9,075 nt of DNA from Acidimicrobiaceae bacterium (GCA_030838245.1 JAUTXB010000297.1:1-9075); one strand, 5' to 3'. Positions 1 to 6,075 are shown, counted from the first letter of the stretch. Numbers and translations: made by a program. Notes: generated by a model not told the origin, from the letters alone.

Positions 1-4
1 GCCC

Positions 5-58
5 CCTTGGCGCCGACGAGGCTCGTCGTCGGCTGCGGGCGTGGTGGTCCGACCAAGG
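5..58. repeat. Nested inverted repeats at the left edge
   Basis: The six-base arms CCTTGG (5-10) and CCAAGG (53-58) enclose a perfect eight-base hairpin, GCCGACGA (12-19) with TCGTCGGC (26-33). No gene is recognisable between position 1 and the ino1 stop codon at 102. The structure could be the far part of the ino1 terminator region or lie near the end of a gene outside the window. The sequence alone does not decide this. Confidence 0.3.
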
Positions 59-72
59 CTGACCGGCCGGGG

Positions 73-100
73 CCCGGACGCCGGGCCGGTGGCGTCCGGG
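73..100 (-). terminator. GC-rich hairpin directly after ino1
   Basis: CCCGGACGCC (73-82) and GGCGTCCGGG (91-100) form a perfect 10-bp stem with an 8-nt loop. On the minus strand the stem begins one base after the ino1 stop codon. There is no T-tract, which is common for terminators of high-GC actinobacteria. Intrinsic termination or 3'-end protection of the ino1 transcript is the natural reading. Confidence 0.6.
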
Positions 101-101
101 T

Positions 102-1199
102 TCAGTCCTCGGGCCAGACGGGATCGGTGGCGCCGTCGGCGAAGGCCTCGACCATGTCGTGGGCGACGTCGTCGTGGTACTGCACAGGCGGCGACTTCAT
201 GAAGTAGGCGGACGGTCCGAGCAGCGGCCCGCCCACGCCCCGGTCGAGGGCCAGCTTGGCGCAGCGAACGGCGTCGATGATCACGCCGGCTGAGTTGGGG
301 GAGTCCCAGACCTCGAGCTTCAGTTCGAGGTTGAGCGGCACGTCCCCGAAGTTCCGGCCCTCCATGCGGATGTAGGCCCACTTCCGGTCGTGGAGCCATG
401 GCACATGGTCGGAGGGGCCGATGTGCACGTCGTCGGCAGGCAGGGTTCCGTGCTCGATCTGGCTGGTCACCGCTTGGGTCTTGGACACCTTCTTCGACTC
501 CAGACGCTCACGCTCGAGCATGTTCTTGAAGTCCATGTTCCCGCCCACGTTCAGCTGGTAGGTGTGGTCGAGGGCCAGGCCGCGGTCCTCGAACAGGCGG
601 GTGAGGATCCGGTGGACGATGGTGGAGCCCACCTGGCTCTTGATGTCGTCACCCACGATGGGCAGCCCGGCGTCTCGGAACTTCCGGGCCCACTCGGGGT
701 CGGAGGCGATGAACACGGGAATGGCGTTGACGAAGCCCACCCCGGCCTGGAGGCAGGCATCGGCGTAGAAGCGCTGGGCCTCCTCGGATCCGACCGGTAG
801 GTAGCTGACCAGGACGTCGGCCCGACTGTCCCGGAGGGCGGCGACGACGTCGATGGGCTCTTCGGGCGACTCCTCCACCGTCTCTCGGTAGTACTTGCCG
901 TAACCGTCGAGGGTGGGGCCGCGCTGGACGGTGACGCCCATGTCGCCCACGCCGGCGAACCGGATGGTGTTGTTCTGGCCGGCGAAGATGGCCTTGCCCA
1001 GATCGGTTCCTACCTTGGTGGCGTCGGCATCGAATGCGGCCACGAACTCCAGGTCGCGCACGTGGTAGCCGCCGAGCACGACGTGCATCAGGCCCGGGAC
1101 CGTCTCGGTCGGGTCGGCGTCCCGGTAGTACTCGACGCCTTGGACGAGCGAGCTGGCGCAGTTCCCCACGCCGGCGATGGCCACTCGGATGGTGCTCAT
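102..1199 (-). CDS. ino1: Inositol-3-phosphate synthase (myo-inositol-1-phosphate synthase)
   Basis: This cytosolic enzyme converts D-glucose 6-phosphate to 1D-myo-inositol 3-phosphate with bound NAD. It is the first committed step towards phosphatidylinositol lipids and, in many actinobacteria, mycothiol. The 365-residue product matches the actinobacterial Ino1 length. It has the N-terminal NAD-binding GVGNCASS (residues 11-17 region) and the conserved blocks QRGPTLDG (92-99), [11 protein letters not shown] (131-141), GDDIKSQVG (183-191), LNVGGNMDF (216-224), [12 protein letters not shown] (235-246) and WDSPNSAGV (298-306). These include the lysines used in the aldol-type cyclisation. The ATG start is preceded by GAAGGG nine bases upstream. 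The gene lies 64 bases after padR on the same strand, the pairing seen for Rv0047c-Rv0046c in Mycobacterium. PadR control is therefore plausible, although a strong hairpin separates the two genes. The identification is very secure. Confidence 0.97.
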   Translation of the reverse strand: MSTIRVAIAGVGNCASSLVQGVEYYRDADPTETVPGLMHVVLGGYHVRDLEFVAAFDADATKVGTDLGKAIFAGQNNTIRFAGVGDMGVTVQRGPTLDGYGKYYRETVEESPEEPIDVVAALRDSRADVLVSYLPVGSEEAQRFYADACLQAGVGFVNAIPVFIASDPEWARKFRDAGLPIVGDDIKSQVGSTIVHRILTRLFEDRGLALDHTYQLNVGGNMDFKNMLERERLESKKVSKTQAVTSQIEHGTLPADDVHIGPSDHVPWLHDRKWAYIRMEGRNFGDVPLNLELKLEVWDSPNSAGVIIDAVRCAKLALDRGVGGPLLGPSAYFMKSPPVQYHDDVAHDMVEAFADGATDPVWPED

Positions 1200-1225
1200 G
1201 GATCGATTCCCTTCGTTGTTGTCGA

Positions 1226-1257
1226 CGCGACGATCCCGGCGGAGCGGGTTCGTCGCG
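1226..1257 (-). promoter_or_regulatory. Strong hairpin between padR and ino1
   Basis: CGCGACGA (1226-1233) and TCGTCGCG (1250-1257) pair perfectly. After one mismatch, CCCG (1235-1238) pairs with CGGG (1245-1248). This gives 12 base pairs and a 6-nt loop. It begins about six bases after the padR stop codon and ends 26 bases before the ino1 ATG. It may partly terminate the padR transcript, act as an attenuator, or protect a processed ino1 mRNA. No T-run follows. Confidence 0.5.
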
Positions 1258-1263
1258 CCCTTC

Positions 1264-1881
1264 TCAGGTCGTTGGTGCTTCGGTTCGCTTCTCGGTCTCG
1301 ATCAGCTGATCGAGCCAGGAAATGTCGTGCTGTGTCGACTCGGTGCTGTGCTCGACCAGCGAGCGGGTGTACCGGTCCAGGCCGGTACCGGCAGCGGCGC
1401 GGGCCCGATCGGCGGCCAGGCGCTGGACGAGCTGTGCCCGTCTGCGCTCGAGGAGCCCGAGACGGGCCTGGGGGGCAAGGTGCTTGGCGAAGGCCAGCCG
1501 CAACCCGAAGCTCCGGGCATCGTCGGCTCCGGCAGACTCGCCGGCGGCCAGGAGCTCTTCGAACAGGCGATGCCCGATGTCGGTGATGCGGTAGACCTTG
1601 CGAGATCGCTTGGTGCCTCTGGTTGCGCCAGACCGGCGAGATCGCAGGGCTGCCCGCTCGCCTCCGAGCGACCCGGTGAGGGGGATGGGCGAGGTGGCCG
1701 TCGCCCCCGCCGACTCGGTGCCGATCACCGCGCCGGCCGCCTCCAGTTTGGCCAGCGCCGGGTAGAGGGAGCCGAACGAGATGTTGGAGAACAGGCCGAG
1801 CTCGTCGCGGAGCCGCTTCCTGATCTCGTAACCGTGGAGCTCCTGCTCCTGGAGCAGACCGAGAATGGCCAGGTCGAGCAC
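1264..1881 (-). CDS. PadR-family transcriptional regulator upstream of ino1
   Basis: This is a winged-helix DNA-binding protein, usually a dimeric repressor. The N-terminal PadR domain starts [10 protein letters not shown] and continues with HGYEIRKRL (16-24) and [15 protein letters not shown] (36-50), the recognition-helix region. The second wing strand is [13 protein letters not shown] (95-107). The C-terminal half (about 120-205) is a helical dimerisation segment that resembles Rv0047c, including a DRYTRSL stretch near 169-175. About 40 residues (53-93), rich in Ser, Arg, Gly and Ala, lie between the wing strands and make the wing loop unusually long. The GTG start has GGGAGGT about eight bases upstream. 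The gene is followed 64 bases later by ino1 and is probably autoregulated through the repeated site at 1962-1984. The ligand and regulon are unknown. Confidence 0.9.
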   Translation of the reverse strand: MLDLAILGLLQEQELHGYEIRKRLRDELGLFSNISFGSLYPALAKLEAAGAVIGTESAGATATSPIPLTGSLGGERAALRSRRSGATRGTKRSRKVYRITDIGHRLFEELLAAGESAGADDARSFGLRLAFAKHLAPQARLGLLERRRAQLVQRLAADRARAAAGTGLDRYTRSLVEHSTESTQHDISWLDQLIETEKRTEAPTT

Positions 1882-1961
1882 GTCAGCGACCTCCCGTGGC
1901 CGGAGCGTCCCCGTGGTATCGGGTCCCGCGTGGTCTGCTGCTGGCGTACTGCATACACAAA

Positions 1962-1984
1962 CGATATATCAGTTCGATATATCG
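1962..1984. promoter_or_regulatory. Tandem CGATATATC operator-like site
   Basis: CGATATATC occurs at 1962-1970 and again, as the self-palindromic CGATATATCG, at 1975-1984, a 13-base period. This AT-rich island is conspicuous in GC-rich surroundings and lies about 80 bases upstream of the padR GTG. On the minus strand the site contains TATATC, which could serve as a -10 element 16 bases after a TTGCGC, so a bound protein would block padR transcription. PadR regulators commonly bind such palindromes next to their own genes. Assigning this one to the adjacent PadR is inference. Confidence 0.6.
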
Positions 1985-2076
1985 GCGCAACCGAATCGGT
2001 CGGGGAGCGGGCCGACCCAGGGCCGGAAGCGGGTGCGGTGCCCGGTTGGTGGGGGCCACGACAACGGAGGACTCGG

Positions 2077-2559
2077 ATGCCGACGCGCATTAGCCTGGGG
2101 CCGGTGAGTTCCCGTCCCGGAGCGCTCGATGGTGTGCAGACGTCCCCGACCGGAGGACGGGTCGAGTACCGGCTCGCCCGCAATGCCGTGGTGAGCGAGT
2201 TCCGGAAGGGGCGACTGTCCCGATTGGACGTCTGTGACGCCCACCCCGAGCTGCTGCGGGCCGCCCGAAACGTGGGCAAGCCGTCAGGCGAGCAGTGCCC
2301 GATCTGTGAGGAGGCGGATCTCGTCGACGTCACGTTCGTCTTCGGCTCTCGGCTTCCCTCGGGAGGCCGGTGCGTGAGCTCGGCCACCGAGTTGAACCGT
2401 CTGTGGCGCCGGAAGGAACCCGTCGTCTGTTACGTGATCGAGGTGTGCGCGGAGTGCGCGTGGAACCACCTCACCCGGATGTACCCGGCCGGTGCCGGGG
2501 TCGCCGCGGTGGCGCGGACGCCGCTGCGGGACCGGGCCGGGGCCCGCCGCGGGGGTTGA
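2077..2559 (+). CDS. DUF5318 family protein (zinc-ribbon-like, unknown function)
   Basis: The 160-residue product resembles mycobacterial Rv0049. The conserved core runs from VEYRLARNAVVSEFRKGRL through VCDAHPELLRAARNVGKPSGEQCPIC to VCYVIEVCAECAWNHLTRMY. The CPIC and CAEC cysteine pairs could bind one zinc, as in a zinc ribbon. The molecular function of the family is not known to me. The chosen ATG has GGAGG six bases upstream. A second possible start is the GTG at 2104, which lies seven bases after a TAGCCT element and could be the 5' end of a leaderless mRNA (151 residues). The conserved core lies downstream of both. The gene diverges from padR-ino1 as in mycobacteria, and no ponA-type gene follows here. 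The last 20 residues are basic and low in complexity. Confidence 0.85.
   Translation: MPTRISLGPVSSRPGALDGVQTSPTGGRVEYRLARNAVVSEFRKGRLSRLDVCDAHPELLRAARNVGKPSGEQCPICEEADLVDVTFVFGSRLPSGGRCVSSATELNRLWRRKEPVVCYVIEVCAECAWNHLTRMYPAGAGVAAVARTPLRDRAGARRGG
2091..2096 (+). promoter_or_regulatory. Possible -10 element (TAGCCT) for the DUF5318 gene
   Basis: TAGCCT fits TANNNT and lies seven bases before a GTG codon at 2104 in the DUF5318 reading frame. This is the geometry of actinobacterial leaderless promoters. No convincing -35 element is seen. If this promoter is the real one, the ATG at 2077 is not transcribed and the protein starts at 2104. Confidence 0.3.
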
Positions 2560-2615
2560 GCCCGAGGGGTGAGCGGCCGTGACGGCGCGGCCCCACGCCT
2601 CGACACGGTCCCGGG

Positions 2616-2621
2616 TAGCCT
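2616..2621 (+). promoter_or_regulatory. Possible -10 element (TAGCCT) for panB
   Basis: The 154-base gap between the DUF5318 gene and panB contains GGGTAGCCTG, with the same TAGCCT hexamer seen before the DUF5318 gene. A start about seven bases downstream would give a leader of roughly 85 nt. GCCTG/CAGGC (2618-2622, 2627-2631) overlap the element. A short hairpin, GGCACCC/GGGTGTC (2642-2648, 2653-2659), lies in the presumed leader. No -35 element is evident. Confidence 0.3.
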
Positions 2622-2713
2622 GTCTCCAGGCAGTACTTCACGGCACCCGTCCGGGTGTCCCACACGCCGCCGGCAGCCTCCGTGCGCTGGACGGCCGACC
2701 AGGAGGAACACCT

Positions 2714-3529
2714 ATGTCCGAAGCCCGGTCTGGGCCGGTCACGGTCCCGAACATCCGCGCCAGGAAACGCAAAACCGGCGCAGAGCCCATCGTCATGGTG
2801 ACCGCCTACGACACCCCGGGGGCGCGCATCGCCGACGCGGCGGGCGTGGACATCATCTTGGTCGGTGACTCGCTGGCCGACAACGTTCTCGGATACGAGG
2901 ACACGCTGCAGGTCACCATCGACGACATGGTCCATCACACCGCGGCGGTGGCCCGGGCCAAGCCCCAGGCCTTGGTGGTGGGCGACCTTCCGTGGCTCAG
3001 CTACCACTTGGACACGGCCGACACCGTCCGAAACGGTGCCGCACTCATCCGGGCCGGGGCCCACGCGGTGAAGCTCGAGGGGGGCAGCATTCGGGTCCCG
3101 ATGATCGAGGCCCTGATCGCCGCCCAGATCCCGGTCATGGGCCACCTGGGGCTCACGCCGCAGTCGGTCAACGCCATGGGCGGCTATCGGGTCCAGGGCC
3201 GAGGGGACGCGGGCGACAGGCTCAGGGCCGACGCCGATGCGCTGGCCGATGCCGGGTGTTTCGCTGTGGTCCTCGAGGGCATCCCGGCCCCGCTGGGGGA
3301 GGCCATCTCCGACGCGCAGGACATCCCGACGATCGGTATCGGGGCGGGAGCCGGGTGCGACGGGCAGGTCCTGGTCTTCCATGACCTGTTGGGGTTGAAC
3401 ACGGGTAAGGCCCCCAAATTCGTGCGGCGCTACGCCGACCTGGCCGGGGAGGCCACGGCGGCCATCGCCGCCTACGCCGCCGACGTACGGGCGGGCACGT
3501 TCCCGGCCGAGGGCGAGGTCTACGCGTAG
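2714..3529 (+). CDS. panB: 3-methyl-2-oxobutanoate hydroxymethyltransferase (ketopantoate hydroxymethyltransferase)
   Basis: The enzyme transfers the hydroxymethyl group from 5,10-methylenetetrahydrofolate to 2-oxoisovalerate to make ketopantoate, the first step of pantothenate and CoA synthesis. The 271-residue product covers the whole family as a TIM barrel. Expected metal ligands are Asp52 in VGDSL, Asp91 in GDLP and Glu122 in KLEGG. The catalytic base is Glu189 in VLEGIP. GHLGLTPQSVN (143-153), GGYRVQGRG (156-164) and the glycine-rich IGIGAGAGCDGQ (207-218) are typical. The ATG has AGGAGG seven bases upstream. The same frame is open further upstream, but that part has no family similarity. 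panC and panD are not in this window. The gene sits alone between the DUF5318 gene and the ribosomal operon. Confidence 0.96.
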   Translation: MSEARSGPVTVPNIRARKRKTGAEPIVMVTAYDTPGARIADAAGVDIILVGDSLADNVLGYEDTLQVTIDDMVHHTAAVARAKPQALVVGDLPWLSYHLDTADTVRNGAALIRAGAHAVKLEGGSIRVPMIEALIAAQIPVMGHLGLTPQSVNAMGGYRVQGRGDAGDRLRADADALADAGCFAVVLEGIPAPLGEAISDAQDIPTIGIGAGAGCDGQVLVFHDLLGLNTGKAPKFVRRYADLAGEATAAIAAYAADVRAGTFPAEGEVYA

Positions 3530-3536
3530 CCACGGC

Positions 3537-3542
3537 TACACT
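3537..3542 (+). promoter_or_regulatory. -10 element of the rpsF operon promoter (TACACT)
   Basis: GGCTACACTGG just after the panB stop codon contains TACACT, close to the TATAAT-type consensus in high-GC actinobacteria. A transcription start near 3549 would give an rpsF leader of about 100 nt. The element overlaps a small GTAGC/GCTAC hairpin (3526-3530, 3535-3539) that also covers the panB stop codon. No clear -35 element is visible. Confidence 0.5.
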
Positions 3543-3606
3543 GGTGCGTTGCTTCGACCGCAGCATGCCTGTCGGTCAACAGATCCAACCTGCTCCACAG
3601 AGGTGG

Positions 3607-3631
3607 GGCTCGGACATGACCTGTCCGATCC
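3607..3631 (+). promoter_or_regulatory. Leader hairpin before the rpsF ribosome binding site
   Basis: TCGGACA (3610-3616) pairs with TGTCCGA (3622-3628) around the loop TGACC. After one mismatch, GG (3607-3608) pairs with CC (3630-3631). The stem abuts GGAGGGAGG (3632-3640), the rpsF Shine-Dalgarno region, and creates a CCGG at the boundary. rpsF leaders in many bacteria bind the S6:S18 protein complex through a CCG-containing bulged helix. Whether this hairpin is such an autoregulatory site is inference. A competing hairpin, CTCCAC/GTGGGG (3593-3598, 3603-3608), lies just upstream. Confidence 0.4.
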
Positions 3632-3650
3632 GGAGGGAGGTACGCCGCCG

Positions 3651-4010
3651 ATGCGGCCATACGAGACGATGGTGATATTCGATACCGGTGCCGACGAGGC
3701 AGCGGTGAACGGGGTCCTCGACCGGGCGCTGGGCGCGCTCAAGGCCAAGGGCGGAAACCCCGGGCGAGTGGAGCGGTGGGGCAAGCGAACCTTCGCCTAC
3801 GAGCTCAACCACAAGCGCGAGGGCTACTACGTCGTCATCGAGCTGACGGCCGAGCCCGACGCCGTGGCCGACATGGAGCGCATCTTCGTGCTGGCCGACG
3901 AAGTGCTTCGCCACAAGGTCATGCGCCTGCCCGACAAGGTCGCTGGTCGCCGGGCCGAGGTTGCCGCTACCGCAGCCAGTGCTGCTGCCGCTCGCTCAAC
4001 GGAGGGCTGA
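3651..4010 (+). CDS. rpsF: 30S ribosomal protein S6
   Basis: S6 binds S18 and the central domain of 16S rRNA in the small-subunit platform. The 119-residue product starts MRPYETMVIFDTGADE and contains WGKRTFAYELNHKREGYYVVIEL (43-65) and RIFVLADEVLRHKVMRL (77-93). Together these cover the complete ferredoxin-like fold. The tail after about residue 97 is alanine-rich and probably disordered. The ATG has GGAGG ten bases upstream. It is the first gene of the operon rpsF-ssb-rpsR-rplI, and the ssb start lies four bases after its stop codon. The ssb Shine-Dalgarno GGAGGG lies within the last rpsF codons, so translation is probably coupled. Confidence 0.95.
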   Translation: MRPYETMVIFDTGADEAAVNGVLDRALGALKAKGGNPGRVERWGKRTFAYELNHKREGYYVVIELTAEPDAVADMERIFVLADEVLRHKVMRLPDKVAGRRAEVAATAASAAAARSTEG

Positions 4011-4013
4011 TCC

Positions 4014-4553
4014 ATGGCTAACGGAAACACTGTGACGCTGGTGGGCAACATCACCCGCGATCCCGAGCTCCGGTTCACCAACACCGGCCAGGCCACCGCC
4101 AGCTTCGGGCTGGCCGTGAACCGCCGGTGGCAGAACCGCCAGACCCAGGAATGGGAAGAGGCCACGTCCTTCATCGACGTGGTGTGCTGGCGTGAGATGG
4201 CCGAGAACGCAGCCGAGAGCCTGACTCGCGGGGCCCGCGTGCTGGTCACAGGGCGCCTGGAGCAGCGAAGCTGGGAGACCCCCGACGGCGATAAGCGGTC
4301 CAAGGTCGAAGTGGTGGCGGACGAGATCGGCCCGAGCATCCGCTGGGCCACCGCCCAAGTGACCAAGAACGAGCGGCGCGGCCCGAGCGAGGGCGGTGGC
4401 GGTCGAGGCGGCGGCGGCCAACAGGGCGGCGGTCAGTCAGGCGGCGGCGGCCAACAGGGCGGCGGCGGTCAGTCAGGCGGCGGGCAACAGGGCGGCGGGC
4501 AACAGGGCGGCGGAGACGGCGGCGGATACGGATACAGCGAGGAGCCCTTCTAG
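4014..4553 (+). CDS. ssb: Single-stranded DNA-binding protein
   Basis: SSB coats single-stranded DNA during replication, recombination and repair, usually as a homotetramer, and recruits partners through its C-terminal tip. The 179-residue product has an OB-fold at 1-112: [18 protein letters not shown] (5-22), FGLAVNRRW (31-39), [19 protein letters not shown] (52-70), [10 protein letters not shown] (73-82) and [16 protein letters not shown] (97-112). A long Gly/Gln/Ser linker (about 124-172) is encoded by a tandem DNA repeat. The acidic, phenylalanine-terminated tip SEEPF ends the protein, as in other SSBs that use it to bind partners. The ATG at 4014 has GGAGGG at 4001-4006. Its stop codon TAG shares one base with the rpsR GTG start. 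Confidence 0.96.
   Translation: MANGNTVTLVGNITRDPELRFTNTGQATASFGLAVNRRWQNRQTQEWEEATSFIDVVCWREMAENAAESLTRGARVLVTGRLEQRSWETPDGDKRSKVEVVADEIGPSIRWATAQVTKNERRGPSEGGGGRGGGGQQGGGQSGGGGQQGGGGQSGGGQQGGGQQGGGDGGGYGYSEEPF
4407..4505 (+). repeat. Tandem repeat encoding the SSB linker
   Basis: An identical 18-base unit, GGCGGCGGCGGCCAACAG, lies at 4407-4424 and 4440-4457. Each copy is followed by a near-identical GGC..GTCAGTCA unit of 15 or 18 bases (4425-4439, 4458-4475). Two exact copies of GGCGGCGGGCAACAG follow at 4476-4490 and 4491-4505. All units keep the reading frame and encode Gly-rich QQ/QS blocks. The array is prone to slippage, so linker length may vary between strains. Confidence 0.85.
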
Positions 4554-5095
4554 TGGCACGCAGCAATGATCGTGGAGGAAACAGCAGCCGCCGGTCCCCA
4601 AAGGATGCCGGTCGCCGGATCAAGAAGAAGCCGTGCGCGCTGTGCAAGGACCGGGTGGAGTGGGTGGACTACAAGGAAGTCAACATGCTCCGCAAGTACA
4701 TGAGCGATCGCGGGAAGATCCGGGCTCGCCGGGTTTCGGGTAACTGCACCCAGCACCAGCGGGACGTGGCCATCGCCATCAAGACGGCCCGGGAGCTGGC
4801 TCTGTTGCCATACACCCAGCGGACGACCACCGAGCGCCCCGGCGGGCGTGGCGGCCGCGGTCGGGACGGAGGCGGTGGTTTCGGCGGCCGTCGGCGCGAC
4901 TCGGACGAAGAGGGCGGTAGCTCGTATCGCTCCGAGCGGCCTGCTCCCCGTCCGGGGACGCCAACCGGCGGACCTCCCCGCCCGCCTTCGGGTGACACCG
5001 CCCCTGGCGACGCCGAGACCGTCTCCGCCCCTGCGGAAGCGGACGCCCCGGTCGAGGCAGCTGTGGCTCCGGCGACCGATGGTGGTGAGGGGTGA
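4553..5095 (+). CDS. rpsR: 30S ribosomal protein S18 with a long C-terminal extension
   Basis: S18 sits beside S6 on the 30S platform. The S18 core (about 22-90) contains CALC (28-31), [23 protein letters not shown] (38-60), NCTQHQRD (64-71) and the typical end ARELALLPY (79-87). Cys28, Cys31, Cys65 and His68 match the zinc-binding (C+) type of S18. Bacterial S18 is usually about 75-90 residues, but this one has 180. Residues 91-120 are RG/RGG-rich and 121-180 are Pro/Ala/Asp/Glu-rich with no predicted fold. The GTG start overlaps the ssb stop codon as TAGTG and is preceded by GAGGAG eight bases upstream. The extension is in frame with no stop codon, and its stop lies one base before the rplI ATG, so it is translated into the operon rather than a separate ORF. 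Confidence 0.92.
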   Translation: MARSNDRGGNSSRRSPKDAGRRIKKKPCALCKDRVEWVDYKEVNMLRKYMSDRGKIRARRVSGNCTQHQRDVAIAIKTARELALLPYTQRTTTERPGGRGGRGRDGGGGFGGRRRDSDEEGGSSYRSERPAPRPGTPTGGPPRPPSGDTAPGDAETVSAPAEADAPVEAAVAPATDGGEG

Positions 5096-5096
5096 C

Positions 5097-5546
5097 ATGA
5101 AGGTCCTCCTTCGCAGTGACATCAGCGGTGTGGGCAAGCGCGGCGACATCATCGACGTCTCCGGCGGGTTTGCCCGCAACCACCTCCTTCCCGGAGGCAA
5201 GGCCATCGTCGCCTCACCCGGCGTCGAGGGCCAGGCCGCATCCATGCGCCGGTCCCGGGACCTGAAAGATGCCCGTGACCGGGAGTCCTCGGAGACGGTG
5301 GCTCGGACCCTGGTGGGCAACACCATCACCGTTCGTGCACGTGCCGGCGCCGCCGGCAAGCTGTTCGGCTCGGTGTCGACGGCCGATATCGTCCGCGAGG
5401 TCGAGGCCCAGACCGGTGCCGTGGTGGACCGGAAGGACCTCGTCCTCGACGAGTCCATCAAGGAGACCGGTGTCCACAACATCCGGGTCGAGCTGAGCGG
5501 TGGCGTGATCTTTGAGCTGAACGTCGAGGTCGTCACGGCCGACTGA
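5097..5546 (+). CDS. rplI: 50S ribosomal protein L9
   Basis: L9 binds 23S rRNA near the L1 stalk base through its N-terminal domain and reaches across to neighbouring ribosomes with its C-terminal domain. The 149-residue product has the N-terminal signature MKVLLRSDISGVGKRGDIIDVSGGFARNHLLP, shown in residues 1-32. A connecting helix with charged residues (about 45-73) and the C-terminal domain KLFGSVSTADI (88-98) to ELNVEVV (140-146) follow. The ATG at 5097 matches the family start. An in-frame ATG at 5079 is less likely. GAGG at 5087-5090 serves as ribosome binding site. It is the last gene of the ribosomal operon, and a hairpin follows at once. Confidence 0.96.
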   Translation: MKVLLRSDISGVGKRGDIIDVSGGFARNHLLPGGKAIVASPGVEGQAASMRRSRDLKDARDRESSETVARTLVGNTITVRARAGAAGKLFGSVSTADIVREVEAQTGAVVDRKDLVLDESIKETGVHNIRVELSGGVIFELNVEVVTAD

Positions 5547-5572
5547 GGCCGGTGGGCGGTCTGCGCCGGCCT
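5546..5572 (+). terminator. Hairpin ending the rpsF-ssb-rpsR-rplI operon
   Basis: AGGCCGG (5546-5552) and CCGGCCT (5566-5572) form a perfect 7-bp stem with a 13-nt loop, starting at the last base of the rplI stop codon. No T-tract follows. The next gene has its own candidate promoter right after, which fits transcription ending here. Confidence 0.5.
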
Positions 5573-5583
5573 GGCGCGGGACC

Positions 5584-5589
5584 TAACGT
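5584..5589 (+). promoter_or_regulatory. -10 element (TAACGT) of a probable leaderless promoter
   Basis: TAACGT matches TANNNT and ends six bases before the ATG at 5596, so transcription would begin at or next to the start codon. No good Shine-Dalgarno sequence precedes this ATG, which agrees with a leaderless mRNA. No clear -35 element is visible. Confidence 0.45.
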
Positions 5590-5595
5590 GGGCGC

Positions 5596-6063
5596 ATGGG
5601 GGGAACGGTGGTCGGCTCGGTAGCGGGAGTAGCGATTGCCGTCTTCGTGATCGTTTACCTGGTGGTGATCCTCGGCTCGTTGGCCATGATGGTGGTCGCC
5701 ATCGTGGACATGGCCAGGCGGCCGGACTGGCAATGGAAGATCGCAGGACAGGAGAGGATCCTCTGGCTGTTGCTGGTCATCCTCGTCAACCTCCTCGCCA
5801 TTCCCTCGCTCATCTACTGGTTCAACGTGCGCCCGAAGCTGATCGCGGTGGAAGAAGCGGCTGCCCGCGGCGCATACGGGGCGGGACACATGACCTACGC
5901 GGGATGGGCGCCGGGCCCCCCCGTTCCGAGCTCGTACGCGGTGGCGCCGGCCGGTTGGCAACCTGATCCACAGGCCCACGGTCAGTTCCGATGGTGGGAC
6001 GGGACCCGATGGACCGAGCAGACGTGGGGCCAAACGCCGGCCGCATCAGGGACGGGTCAGTAG
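5596..6063 (+). CDS. Two-helix membrane protein with C-terminal DUF2510 domain
   Basis: The 155-residue product begins with a hydrophobic helix (about 8-37). RRPDWQWK (41-48) and a second helix, ILWLLLVILVNLLAIPSLIYWF (55-76), follow. This arrangement resembles the phospholipase-D-nuclease N-terminal (PLDc_N) membrane module, which carries no catalytic residues. After a Pro/Ala linker, residues 118-144 form a DUF2510 motif: PAGWQPDP, then FRWWDGTRWTEQTW. DUF2510 is a short Trp-rich motif common at the ends of actinobacterial membrane proteins, and its role is not known. Both termini are probably on the cytoplasmic side if there are exactly two helices. The gene stands alone between a terminator-like hairpin and inverted repeats. 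I can give no function beyond membrane location. Confidence 0.85.
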   Translation: MGGTVVGSVAGVAIAVFVIVYLVVILGSLAMMVVAIVDMARRPDWQWKIAGQERILWLLLVILVNLLAIPSLIYWFNVRPKLIAVEEAAARGAYGAGHMTYAGWAPGPPVPSSYAVAPAGWQPDPQAHGQFRWWDGTRWTEQTWGQTPAASGTGQ

Positions 6064-6075
6064 CGCTCGAAGGCG

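Noticed and set aside
1177..2076. Long plus-strand open frame ahead of the DUF5318 gene
   Set aside because: It is antisense to padR, lacks family character and ends in the real DUF5318 frame. A ribosome binding site at 2066-2070 defines the true start.
2471..3382. 303-codon minus-strand ORF opposite panB
   Set aside because: High GC content leaves the antisense frame open. The product has Gly/Arg/His-rich shadow composition, while panB is fully conserved on the plus strand.
4407..4505. Short direct repeats as a possible CRISPR-like array
   Set aside because: The units are contiguous, in frame, Gly-codon based and lie inside ssb. There are no unique spacers.
4550..5536. 328-codon minus-strand ORF across rpsR and rplI
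   Set aside because: It is a shadow of two certain ribosomal protein genes, with no recognisable domain and no ribosome binding site evidence.
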